Positions 56,595-64,000 of a stretch of 64,000 nucleotides of DNA are shown here, in pieces. The translations under genes were made by a program, and so were the position numbers. Every line of letters begins with the position of its first letter. The first letter of the stretch is position 1. The notes under the pieces were generated by a model, which was given only the letters and a program-made list of their open reading frames with translations, was not told the DNA's origin and did no database searches. This DNA comes from Catellicoccus marimammalium M35/04/3. Its GTDB lineage: Bacteria; Bacillota; Bacilli; Lactobacillales; Catellicoccaceae. The stretch lies in assembly GCF_000313915.1 (NCBI RefSeq), contig NZ_AMYT01000022.1, positions 89,186 through 153,185 on the forward strand, written 5' to 3'.

Positions 56595-57758
56595 ATGGCA
56601 ACAAAACGAGATTATTATGAAGTATTAGGAGTACAAAAGGATGCTTCTGATGCAGAAATTAAAAAGGCATATCGTAAGTTATCAAAAAAATATCACCCAG
56701 ATATTAATAAAGAACCCGATGCTGCAGATAAATTTAAAGAAGTATCAGAGGCGTATGAAGTATTAAGCGATCCGCAAAAACGTGCAGCGTATGACCAATA
56801 CGGACATGCTTCTACTGATCCAAACTTTAACGGTGGATTTGGCGGCTTTGGTGGCGGCTTTGATGGATTCGATGGCGGTGGCTTTGGTGGCTTTGAAGAT
56901 ATCTTCTCTTCCTTCTTTGGTGGAGGAGGCGGTGGCTTTGGTAGCACCAATCCAAATACGCCTCGTCAAGGTGCAGATTTAAGCTATACGTTAGACTTGA
57001 CCTTTGATGAAGCAATTCATGGAACAGAAAAGAGCATTAGCTATCGTCGTTCTGAAGTATGTGAAACTTGTCATGGTTCAGGAGCAAAAGCAGGAACAGA
57101 ACCTGAAACTTGTCCAAAATGTCATGGTTCAGGTACAATCAACGTTCAACGTCAAACTCCATTAGGTCGTATGATGACTCAAGAAGTATGTGACGAATGT
57201 CATGGTACAGGTAAGATTATTAAAGAAAAATGTAGTACTTGTCATGGCGAAGGAGTCGTAGAAAATACGCATACGATTAAAATTACCGTTCCTGCGGGTG
57301 TGGAAGATGGAACACAAATGCGTGTCGCTGGTCAAGGACAAGCAGGAGAAAATGGTGGACCATACGGTGATTTATACGTTGTTTTCCATGTTCAAGCAAG
57401 TAAAGAATTCCGTCGTGATGGAGCAGATATTTACTATGAATTACCATTGAACTTTGCTCAAGTCTCTTTAGGAGATGAGGTAGAAGTACCAACCGTAGAC
57501 GGAAAGGTGAAATTGAAAATTCCAGCAGGAACTCAATCTGGTAAAATGTTCCGTTTACGTGGAAAAGGTGCAGCTCGTTTACATGGTACAGGTCGTGGGG
57601 ACCAATATGTAATCGCAAATGTGGTAACACCAAAATCAATGAATGAAAAACAAAAAGAAGCAATGCGAATGTTTGCAGAAGCCACAGATGGTCCAGTGAA
57701 AAACGAAGAAAGCTTCTTTGACAAAATGAGAGATCGTTTTGGCAAACACAATAAATAA
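56595..57758 (+). CDS. dnaJ: Chaperone DnaJ (Hsp40)
   Basis: 387 residues, type I. J domain with HPD ([19 protein letters not shown]), long Gly/Phe region ([20 protein letters not shown]), four CxxCxGxG zinc repeats ([32 protein letters not shown]) and the C-terminal substrate domain. ATG 56595 gives the canonical [12 protein letters not shown] start; the longer frame from 56556 starts inside the upstream terminator. Confidence 0.97.
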   Translation: MATKRDYYEVLGVQKDASDAEIKKAYRKLSKKYHPDINKEPDAADKFKEVSEAYEVLSDPQKRAAYDQYGHASTDPNFNGGFGGFGGGFDGFDGGGFGGFEDIFSSFFGGGGGGFGSTNPNTPRQGADLSYTLDLTFDEAIHGTEKSISYRRSEVCETCHGSGAKAGTEPETCPKCHGSGTINVQRQTPLGRMMTQEVCDECHGTGKIIKEKCSTCHGEGVVENTHTIKITVPAGVEDGTQMRVAGQGQAGENGGPYGDLYVVFHVQASKEFRRDGADIYYELPLNFAQVSLGDEVEVPTVDGKVKLKIPAGTQSGKMFRLRGKGAARLHGTGRGDQYVIANVVTPKSMNEKQKEAMRMFAEATDGPVKNEESFFDKMRDRFGKHNK

Positions 57759-57761
57759 AAG

Positions 57762-57800
57762 AAAGAGAAGTAGAGTCTTGTACTCTGCTTCTTTTTTTTT
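57762..57800 (+). terminator. Terminator after dnaJ
   Basis: GAAGTAGAGT / ACTCTGCTTC stem with one T-G pair, loop CTTGT, T9. Confidence 0.85.
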
Positions 57801-57859
57801 CTTTTGAAAATAGGTATAATAGAAAGAAGTAATCCTATCAGGAGAAGGAGTGGAAAAAG

Positions 57860-58984
57860 ATGGCCGTAGTAGCAAATCATCGACCAACAAAAGCGATTGT
57901 TTCAAAAGGAGCAATTCGTCATAATATTGAAGAAGAAATGAAACGTTTACCTAAAGATGCACAGTTATGGGCAGTGGTAAAAGCAGATGCTTATGGACAT
58001 GGAGCCTTAGAAGTTGCCAAAGTAGCAAAAGAAGCGGGAGCAACAGGATATTGCGTTGCCTATGTAGATGAAGGAATTGCTCTACGTGAGGCAGGATTTA
58101 CAGAACCGATTTTAGTATTGGGAGTTACTGAACCTATGAGTACCGTTGTACTTGCTGCCAAATATCATCTTTCTTTAGCAGCTCCAAGTGTGGATTGGTT
58201 AGAACGAGCAGATTTAGCATTGAAAGAAGTCAATGAAAGCTTAACGGTTCATTTAGCGGTTGATAGTGGAATGGGACGTATTGGTTTTGTTTATGAAGAA
58301 GAAATGGCTGAGGCAAAAGCACGCATGTCAGAATGGACAAACATTGAAGTGGAAGGGATTTTCACTCATTTTGCCACTGCTGATGAATTAGATGAAAGTT
58401 ATTTTGTCACTCAACAAGATCGTTTCCAAAAGGCATTAGCGATTTTAGGTGAAGATTATAAATATATTCATACTTGTAATACCGCTACTGCTTTATGGCA
58501 CGAAGCTTGGCATTCTAATGTTGTTCGCTTTGGAGTAGGAATTTATGGTATGAATCCATCAGGTAGTGTTTTACCTTTACCTTATGAGTTACAACCGGCG
58601 ATGCGTATTGAAAGTGAAATCGTATATGTTAAAAAACAACCGAAAGGCCGCAGTGTAAGTTATGGAGCAACCTATACTTCACAAGAAGAAGAATATATTG
58701 CTACTTTACCGATTGGTTATGCGGATGGTTGGTTGCGCCGTTATAGTGGATTTTCTGTGCTTGTCGATGGACAACGTGCAGAAATCGTTGGTCGTGTTAC
58801 TATGGATCAAATTATGATTCGTTTACCAAAATACTATCCTGTAGGAACAAAAGTAACATTAATTGGTAAAGATGGAGAAGAAGAAAACACCTTTACTCAA
58901 GCTGCAGATTATATTGGAACGATTAACTATGAATTAACATCAATTTTAGGACAACGCTTAGAGCGTATTTATGAGGAGGACTAA
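57860..58984 (+). CDS. alr: Alanine racemase
   Basis: 374 residues. The PLP Lys41 is in VVKADAYGHG, and the catalytic Tyr is in the conserved region SYGATYTS...ATLPIGYADGW. It makes D-Ala for peptidoglycan and teichoic acids. The N-terminal 10 residues (MAVVANHRPT) extend the usual start a little. Site AAGGAGTGG before ATG; a TATAAT lies at 57815-57820 without a clear -35. The helicase gene follows after 2 bp. Confidence 0.94.
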   Translation: MAVVANHRPTKAIVSKGAIRHNIEEEMKRLPKDAQLWAVVKADAYGHGALEVAKVAKEAGATGYCVAYVDEGIALREAGFTEPILVLGVTEPMSTVVLAAKYHLSLAAPSVDWLERADLALKEVNESLTVHLAVDSGMGRIGFVYEEEMAEAKARMSEWTNIEVEGIFTHFATADELDESYFVTQQDRFQKALAILGEDYKYIHTCNTATALWHEAWHSNVVRFGVGIYGMNPSGSVLPLPYELQPAMRIESEIVYVKKQPKGRSVSYGATYTSQEEEYIATLPIGYADGWLRRYSGFSVLVDGQRAEIVGRVTMDQIMIRLPKYYPVGTKVTLIGKDGEEENTFTQAADYIGTINYELTSILGQRLERIYEED

Positions 58985-58986
58985 GT

Positions 58987-60330
58987 TTGAATTTTAAGGA
59001 ATATCAATTAAAGCCCTATATTCAAAAAGCATTGGAAGAAAAAGGATTTAAAGAACCGACTGAGGTGCAACAATATTTTATTCCAATGATTCGTAAAGGA
59101 AAAAGTGTCGTTGGACAATCACAAACCGGAACAGGAAAAACTCATACTTTCTTGATTCCACTATTCCAACGTCTAGATGAAACAAAAGAAGAAGTTCAGG
59201 TTATTATCACTGCACCAAGTCGTGAATTAGCACAACAAATTTATAAAGAAGCACAATGGATTGCTTCTTTCTCTGGAGAAAGCATTAAAATTGCTTGTTA
59301 TATTGGAGGAACCGATAAAAAACGTCAAATCGAAAAATTACAACAGGGACAACCACAAATTGTGATTGGAACTCCAGGACGTATTTTAGATTTAATTAAA
59401 GAACAAGCATTGAAAGTTCACACTGCTTTTGCTTTTGTAGTCGATGAAGCAGATATGACTTTAGACCTTGGATTTTTAGGAGAAGTCGATCAAATTGCAG
59501 GACGCTTACCTTATTTAGAACAAATGCTAGTCTTTTCTGCGACCATTCCAGAAAAATTAAAACCGTTCTTGAAAAAATATATGGAAAATCCAGTAATGGG
59601 TGAAATTAAGCCAAAAGAAAAAATCGCTACAACAATTGAAAATTGCTTATTATCTACCAAAGGTCAAGATCGTATTGGTATTATTTATCAATTATTAACC
59701 ATGGGAAATCCTTATTTGGCATTAGTATTTGCAAATACAAAAGAACGTGTAGATGAAATTACTTCTGCTTTACGTGAACGCGGATTGAAAGTCGCAAAAA
59801 TTCATGGAGATGTGCCTCCGCGTGAACGTAAACGTGTGATGAAACAAATTCAAAATTTAGAATATCAATATGTCGTTGCGACCGATTTAGCTGCTCGTGG
59901 AATTGATATTGAAGGAGTTTCTTTAGTTATCAATGATGAACTACCAAAAGACTTAGAGTTTTATATTCACCGTGTGGGTCGTACAGGACGTAATGGTTTA
60001 GAAGGAACTGCCATTACTTTATATGGTCCAGGAGATGACCAAGCGATTTTAGAATTAGAAGAAATGGGTGTCAACTTTGTACCAAAAGCTCTAAAAAATG
60101 GAGAATTGGTTGATACTTTTGACCGTCGTCGTCGTGAACAACGTACAAAAACCCAACAAAAATTAGATCCATCTATGATTGGGATGGTGAAAAAGAAAAA
60201 GAAAAAAGTAAAACCAGGTTATAAGAAAAAAATTAACCGTACGATTGAAGAAGATCGTCGTCGTCGTCGTCGTCAAGAGATGAAACAACAAAATCGTCGT
60301 CGTCGTAAAGAAAGAAAAGAAGAGTATTAA
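58987..60330 (+). CDS. cshB: DEAD-box RNA helicase, CshB-like
   Basis: 447 residues. Q-motif region (PYIQKALEEKGFKEPTEVQQYFIP), motif I SQTGTGKT, II VDEADM, III FSATIPE, VI HRVGRTGR. In place of DEAD it carries DEAD-M, with the TLDLGFLGEVD stretch typical of the CshB/YqfR group. The C-terminal 60 residues are Arg/Lys-rich (EEDRRRRRRQEMKQQ), probably RNA-binding. TTG start 2 bp after the alr stop, with GAGGA upstream. Role: unwinding structured RNA in decay and ribosome biogenesis. Confidence 0.88.
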   Translation: MNFKEYQLKPYIQKALEEKGFKEPTEVQQYFIPMIRKGKSVVGQSQTGTGKTHTFLIPLFQRLDETKEEVQVIITAPSRELAQQIYKEAQWIASFSGESIKIACYIGGTDKKRQIEKLQQGQPQIVIGTPGRILDLIKEQALKVHTAFAFVVDEADMTLDLGFLGEVDQIAGRLPYLEQMLVFSATIPEKLKPFLKKYMENPVMGEIKPKEKIATTIENCLLSTKGQDRIGIIYQLLTMGNPYLALVFANTKERVDEITSALRERGLKVAKIHGDVPPRERKRVMKQIQNLEYQYVVATDLAARGIDIEGVSLVINDELPKDLEFYIHRVGRTGRNGLEGTAITLYGPGDDQAILELEEMGVNFVPKALKNGELVDTFDRRRREQRTKTQQKLDPSMIGMVKKKKKKVKPGYKKKINRTIEEDRRRRRRQEMKQQNRRRRKERKEEY

Positions 60331-60352
60331 AAGGAAAGTATGTGAAGGAATA

Positions 60353-61327
60353 ATGAAAAAAAGGAATAAATGGATTGCGGTCATTTCTGTACTTGTGGGA
60401 TTGACTGTCATTGGTGGCTATGGAGGAATTCGTTATCTTTTTGATTACGCAATTGTGCGCGATGAAAAAGATTTTATGAGTAGTGGAGATGCTTCTGGAA
60501 CAAGTGAACCAGCAAAACCTTATGAAAAATGGACTTTTTTAAATACTAAGCCCAAATACATGACTCAAAAAACAGAAGATGGATTGACGTTAAAAGGAGT
60601 TTATTTACGCAATAATGAACAAAAAGTTCAGGGGAACCGTAAATTAATGATTTTAGTCCATGGATATACTTCGAATGGGAAATTATTAGAACAATACGCC
60701 AAACTTTTTTATGGTAAAGGATATGATTTATTCTTACCGGATGCTAGAGCTCATGGAATGAGTGAAGGAAAATATATTGGTTTTGGTTGGCCTGATCGAA
60801 TTGATCTTTTACATTGGATTAAGCAAATGATTGCTTATTACGATGATAAAGTAGATATTGGATTATGGGGAATCAGTATGGGTGGTGCTGAAGTGATGAT
60901 GGTTAGTGGTGAAAAACTACCAAAACAAGTAAAATGTATCATCGAAGATTGCGGATACTCCAGTACAAAAGAAGAAATGGAATATCAATTAAAAGAAATG
61001 TTCCACTTACCTTCTTTCCCTATTATTCCTTTAGCCTCTGCGTATACAGAACATCGAGTAGGATATAATTTCTATGAGAGTAGCGCTGTAGAACAATTGA
61101 AGAAAAATCATTTACCGATGCTCTTCATTCATGGTTCAAAAGATGATTTTGTACCAACAGAAATGGTAGAAGAAGTATATGAAGCATCGAAAGGTCCAAA
61201 AGAAAAAGTGATTTTCCCAGGAGCAGGACATGCGAAAAGTTATCAATCCAATCCAAAACGTTATGAAAAAGTGGTTTTCCAATTTTTAGATCAATACTTG
61301 CCAGTGAAAGAAAAGAGTAAAAAGTGA
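60353..61327 (+). CDS. Membrane-anchored alpha/beta-hydrolase
   Basis: 324 residues. An N-terminal membrane anchor (IAVISVLVGLTVIGGYGGI, about 8-26) puts the enzyme outside the membrane. The hydrolase core has the oxyanion motif LVHGYTSNGKLL, LPDARAHGMSEG, nucleophile elbow GISMGG (Ser), Asp in HGSKDDFVP and His in PGAGHAKSY. The substrate is unknown; esterase or acyltransferase are likely. It starts 22 bp after the helicase gene, so it could be co-transcribed. Confidence 0.8.
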   Translation: MKKRNKWIAVISVLVGLTVIGGYGGIRYLFDYAIVRDEKDFMSSGDASGTSEPAKPYEKWTFLNTKPKYMTQKTEDGLTLKGVYLRNNEQKVQGNRKLMILVHGYTSNGKLLEQYAKLFYGKGYDLFLPDARAHGMSEGKYIGFGWPDRIDLLHWIKQMIAYYDDKVDIGLWGISMGGAEVMMVSGEKLPKQVKCIIEDCGYSSTKEEMEYQLKEMFHLPSFPIIPLASAYTEHRVGYNFYESSAVEQLKKNHLPMLFIHGSKDDFVPTEMVEEVYEASKGPKEKVIFPGAGHAKSYQSNPKRYEKVVFQFLDQYLPVKEKSKK

Positions 61328-61338
61328 TAACGCTTGCA
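61325..61338. promoter_or_regulatory. Candidate cre (CcpA) site upstream of the dipeptidase gene
   Basis: TGATAACGCTTGCA matches TGNAANCGNNNNCA with one mismatch and overlaps the -35 of the next promoter. Confidence 0.4.
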
Positions 61339-61362
61339 ATTCATAACAAAAAAATTTATCAT
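61334..61362 (+). promoter_or_regulatory. Promoter of the dipeptidase gene
   Basis: TTGCAA (61334-61339), 17 bp, TATCAT (61357-61362). Confidence 0.6.
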
Positions 61363-61398
61363 AAAGGTGTGATAGATAAAATGAAATGAGGGATTATC

Positions 61399-62754
61399 AT
61401 GAGATCATTCATGACAGATGACTTACAAGAACAAGCAATTAAAGATTTACAATTAATGGTGGCATGTCCATCTTATTGTGATGAAGAACATGCAGAAGAA
61501 GGAGCTCCTTTTGGACCAGGAATTGCTAAATGTTTAGATACAACATTAGACATTTTTGAAAAAAATGGTTTTAGTACCTACAAAGATCCAAAAGGCTATT
61601 ATGGATATGCAGAAATTGGTGAGGGTACAGAAACATTAGCTGTACTATGTCACTTAGATGTTGTTCCTGCTGGTGATTTAGCAGATTGGAATACAGATCC
61701 ATTTAAAGCTACTTTAATTGATGGTAATTTAGCTTTAGTAGGACGTGGAGTTCAAGACGATAAAGGTCCTACAATGATGGCTTTATATGCTTTGAAAGCA
61801 GTAACAGAAGGTACAGGATTAGTACCAAATAAAAAAATTCGTTTCATCTTTGGTACAGATGAAGAAACATTATGGCGTTGTATGGATCATTACAATGCAG
61901 AACAACCACAAGCAGATATGGGATTTGCCCCAGATGCTGATTTCCCATTAATTTATGCGGAAAAAGGTTTATTACAAGCTGAAATGGTTGGACCAAAAGT
62001 AACAGATTACACAGTAACTGGTGGTAGTGCATTAAACGTAGTACCAAATAAAGCGCAATATATTGGACCAAAAGCTAAAGAAGTGGCTCAAGCTTTAGAA
62101 AAATTAGGTTATGATTATAAACAAGTAGATGATTCTACAATTGAAGTTTATGGAAAAGCAGTTCACTCAAAAGATGCTCCAGAAGGAATCAATGCAATTA
62201 CTCGTTTAGCAGAAGCATTAGCTACAATTTACGATGATCCTATGATTCAATTATTAGGTAAAACTGTAAAAGCGGATGCGAATGGAGTAACTTTAGTAGG
62301 AGATGTGGAAGATGAAGTTTCTGGTAAACTAACTTTCAATATCGCTACAATTCAATGTGATGCTAACGGTTCAAAAGTTGGAATCGATTTGCGTATCCCA
62401 GTAACTGTAGATAAAGATGAATTAGTTCATCGTTTAAGTGAAAAATTAGAAGCAAACGGCTTAGAATATTCAGAAGTAGACTATGTAGCATCATTATATG
62501 TACCACAAGATAGTACTTTGGTGAAAAACTTATTAGAAGTTTACCGTGACTACACAGGAGATATGGAAGAACCTCTTGTTTCTGGTGGAGCTACTTTTGC
62601 TAGAACAATGAATAACTGTGTTGCCTTTGGACCATTCTTCCCATATAGTGACAATACAGAACACCAAGCCAATGAAACTTTAGACCTAAAAGAAATGCGT
62701 CAAGCAATGGATATTTATGCAGAAGCATTCTATCGCTTAGCATTTAAAGAATAG
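61399..62754 (+). CDS. pepV: M20-family dipeptidase, PepV-like
   Basis: 451 residues. Zinc site 1 CHLDVVPAG, bridging Asp in GRGVQDDKGPTMMALYALK, catalytic and ligand Glu pair in FGTDEETLWRCMDHY, and the late VSGGATFARTM. These match the PepV/Sapep branch, cytoplasmic di-zinc dipeptidases acting in peptide nutrition. Start ATG 61399 (MRSFMTDD) follows GAGGGA. Single gene with its own promoter and terminator. Confidence 0.85.
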   Translation: MRSFMTDDLQEQAIKDLQLMVACPSYCDEEHAEEGAPFGPGIAKCLDTTLDIFEKNGFSTYKDPKGYYGYAEIGEGTETLAVLCHLDVVPAGDLADWNTDPFKATLIDGNLALVGRGVQDDKGPTMMALYALKAVTEGTGLVPNKKIRFIFGTDEETLWRCMDHYNAEQPQADMGFAPDADFPLIYAEKGLLQAEMVGPKVTDYTVTGGSALNVVPNKAQYIGPKAKEVAQALEKLGYDYKQVDDSTIEVYGKAVHSKDAPEGINAITRLAEALATIYDDPMIQLLGKTVKADANGVTLVGDVEDEVSGKLTFNIATIQCDANGSKVGIDLRIPVTVDKDELVHRLSEKLEANGLEYSEVDYVASLYVPQDSTLVKNLLEVYRDYTGDMEEPLVSGGATFARTMNNCVAFGPFFPYSDNTEHQANETLDLKEMRQAMDIYAEAFYRLAFKE

Positions 62755-62766
62755 AATAAACAAGAG

Positions 62767-62799
62767 AGACTGAGAGGATTTACTCTCAGTCTTTTTTTG
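62767..62799 (+). terminator. Terminator after the dipeptidase gene
   Basis: A 10-bp perfect stem (AGACTGAGAG / CTCTCAGTCT) with loop GATTTA and T6. Confidence 0.9.
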
Positions 62800-63004
62800 T
62801 TGTTTATTTAGAATCTAACTATACGAAGAAATTATTTTTTGGTAAACAATAATGAATTTATTTTTTGAGATTTTACTACTTTTTTGCAAAAAATGAATGG
62901 ATGAACATAAAAAAAAACAAAAAAACGTATTCATTATAGCAAAAAAGGTCTAAAATTACTTGTTGGTATCGAGAAAATTGAAAATTAAATATAGGGGTGA
63001 TCAA

Positions 63005-64000
63005 ATGCAGTTTAAAAAGAAAGCAAATGTTTTTGCGACTCTTGCATTAGTCGCAAGTTCATTTTGTTCTTCATTTGTTGGGGTAGCAAATGCAGAAACA
63101 AAAAGCGGAGGAGAACCTGGATATGAGGTGACAAATCTTTCGCCGCAAGTAAGGCTAGAGGTTAAGGGGCCAAATGGGTATAAGGCTCCAGCATATTGCT
63201 ATAATCCAACATGGGAACCACCAGGTCTAGAGAAATCAGTTCGTTATGAACGATTTGATTTTTACGATGGTATGAAAACAGCTGCTGATAAAAAAGAATC
63301 AGAAGAAAAAGTAGATACCATCATGACTGTTTTATTATTGGGGTATCCAAATAATTTGATGGCAGAAAAATTAACGCCAATTGCGAAATCAGACATGGAA
63401 CATCACTTAGGGAGTTTTATAAATACTCATAATTTAGATGAATATATGTGGGAATCTACGCAACAAGCAGTTTGGGCGATTGCACAACCGGGTGGAGGTC
63501 ATGTGCAGAATTATTATATTAAAGAAATGGTGGATTTTGCTAAAAAGTATCCTTTAAATGAAGATACAGCGAAAGCGAAATACGCGATGTTAGTGGATCA
63601 TAAAAATGAAGTGATTTCTGAAAAGAATCCATTGGTGATTGATGCTAATTCTCATAAATCACAAATATTTATGTTACATAAAAATTATCAATTGCCTGTC
63701 CAAATCAAAGATTTACCACAAAATCTTTCTATTCTTGATACACAAGGAAAGAAAACAACAACATTGATACCTGGAACTTCTTATTATGTTCAATCTTCAG
63801 GTGATTTTACTGGAAAAGTGAATTTTAAAGCAAACTTTTTCAAAATTAAAGACGACAATTTCTTTGCACCATTAGAACATACAGAAAGTGCAAATACTCC
63901 ATATCAAAATGTCGTTAATACTTCTTATGAAAATGTGCCTATTTCTATTCCTGTAACAGGTTCGAAAGTTAATCAAAAAACGACTATCGAAATTTCTAAA
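63005..64000 (+). CDS. Thioester-domain (TED) surface adhesin, 5' part
   Basis: 332 codons, open at the window edge. A signal peptide (MQFKKKANVFATLALVASSF..., cut after VANA at residue 30) precedes a thioester domain: Cys65 in APAYCYNPTW and Gln153 in STQQAVWAIAQ, the TQxAxW motif, would form the internal Cys-Gln bond. Such domains bind host proteins such as fibrinogen or fibronectin covalently. The rest (from ~220) looks like an Ig-like or Cna-type region. A strong site GGGGTGATC precedes ATG. Isopeptide domains and an LPXTG anchor are expected beyond 64000 but not seen. Confidence 0.82.
   Translation, partial: MQFKKKANVFATLALVASSFCSSFVGVANAETKSGGEPGYEVTNLSPQVRLEVKGPNGYKAPAYCYNPTWEPPGLEKSVRYERFDFYDGMKTAADKKESEEKVDTIMTVLLLGYPNNLMAEKLTPIAKSDMEHHLGSFINTHNLDEYMWESTQQAVWAIAQPGGGHVQNYYIKEMVDFAKKYPLNEDTAKAKYAMLVDHKNEVISEKNPLVIDANSHKSQIFMLHKNYQLPVQIKDLPQNLSILDTQGKKTTTLIPGTSYYVQSSGDFTGKVNFKANFFKIKDDNFFAPLEHTESANTPYQNVVNTSYENVPISIPVTGSKVNQKTTIEISK

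Overview
The window is a stretch of a low-GC Gram-positive chromosome, almost certainly from the order Lactobacillales. Evidence for this includes a PolC-type replicase, the DnaB/DnaI primosome pair, RNA polymerase epsilon (RpoY) with RNase J, a Phe T-box in front of pheST, CIRCE/HrcA heat-shock control, a CovR/LisR-type two-component system and a PepV-type dipeptidase. Family content and AT-rich codon use fit an Enterococcaceae-like organism. A genus cannot be fixed from sequence reading alone. No rRNA, tRNA, CRISPR array or insertion sequence was seen.

Layout. (1) 1-3127: the 3' end of a large glycan-binding surface or secreted protein. (2) 3128-9800: a maltose/maltodextrin cluster (GH65 maltose phosphorylase, GH13 alpha-glucosidase, GH13 neopullulanase, convergent DUF1189/MalA-like protein) behind a promoter with two LacI-family operators. 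(3) 9.9-16 kb: a DUF1269 protein, dnaB-dnaI, yceD-rpmF and a two-component system. (4) 16-23.4 kb: yidC, acylphosphatase, a SpoU methyltransferase, an HD protein, T-box-pheST and a TauE/SafE exporter. (5) 23.4-28.4 kb: an accessory island with an orphan type I restriction specificity subunit, a candidate antisense-RNA (type I) toxin-antitoxin locus, and a tandemly duplicated cassette of bacteriocin-immunity-like genes alternating with a small membrane-protein gene on the other strand. (6) 28.4-40.3 kb: nitroreductase with a MerR regulator, HAD phosphatase, deoC-pdp nucleoside catabolism, a RadC protein, a 52-residue Cys/His-tailed protein, rpoY-rnjA, a heterodimeric ABC exporter and a further immunity protein. 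(7) 40.5-53 kb: polC and the nusA operon (rimP-nusA-ylxR-ylxQ-infB-rbfA), then truB-ribF-hemW. (8) 52.9-57.8 kb: hrcA-grpE-dnaK-dnaJ under two CIRCE operators. (9) 57.8-64 kb: alr, cshB-like helicase, a membrane-anchored hydrolase, a PepV-like dipeptidase and the start of a thioester-domain surface adhesin cut by the window edge.

How they work together. Most of the window is housekeeping: replication start and elongation, translation initiation and ribosome assembly, RNA decay, chaperones and envelope functions. The adaptive parts are maltose use, the two surface proteins at the window ends, and the island at 23.4-28.4 kb. The most interesting locus is 24.86-25.25 kb. It has a 36-residue hydrophobic peptide gene, overlapping convergent transcripts with their own terminators, an 11-nt perfect 5'/3' complementarity and a 10-nt direct repeat. 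Together these give the full architecture of an Fst-like type I toxin-antitoxin module, but with an unrecognised toxin sequence. Where a start codon differs from the longest reading frame, the choice is explained in the entry.
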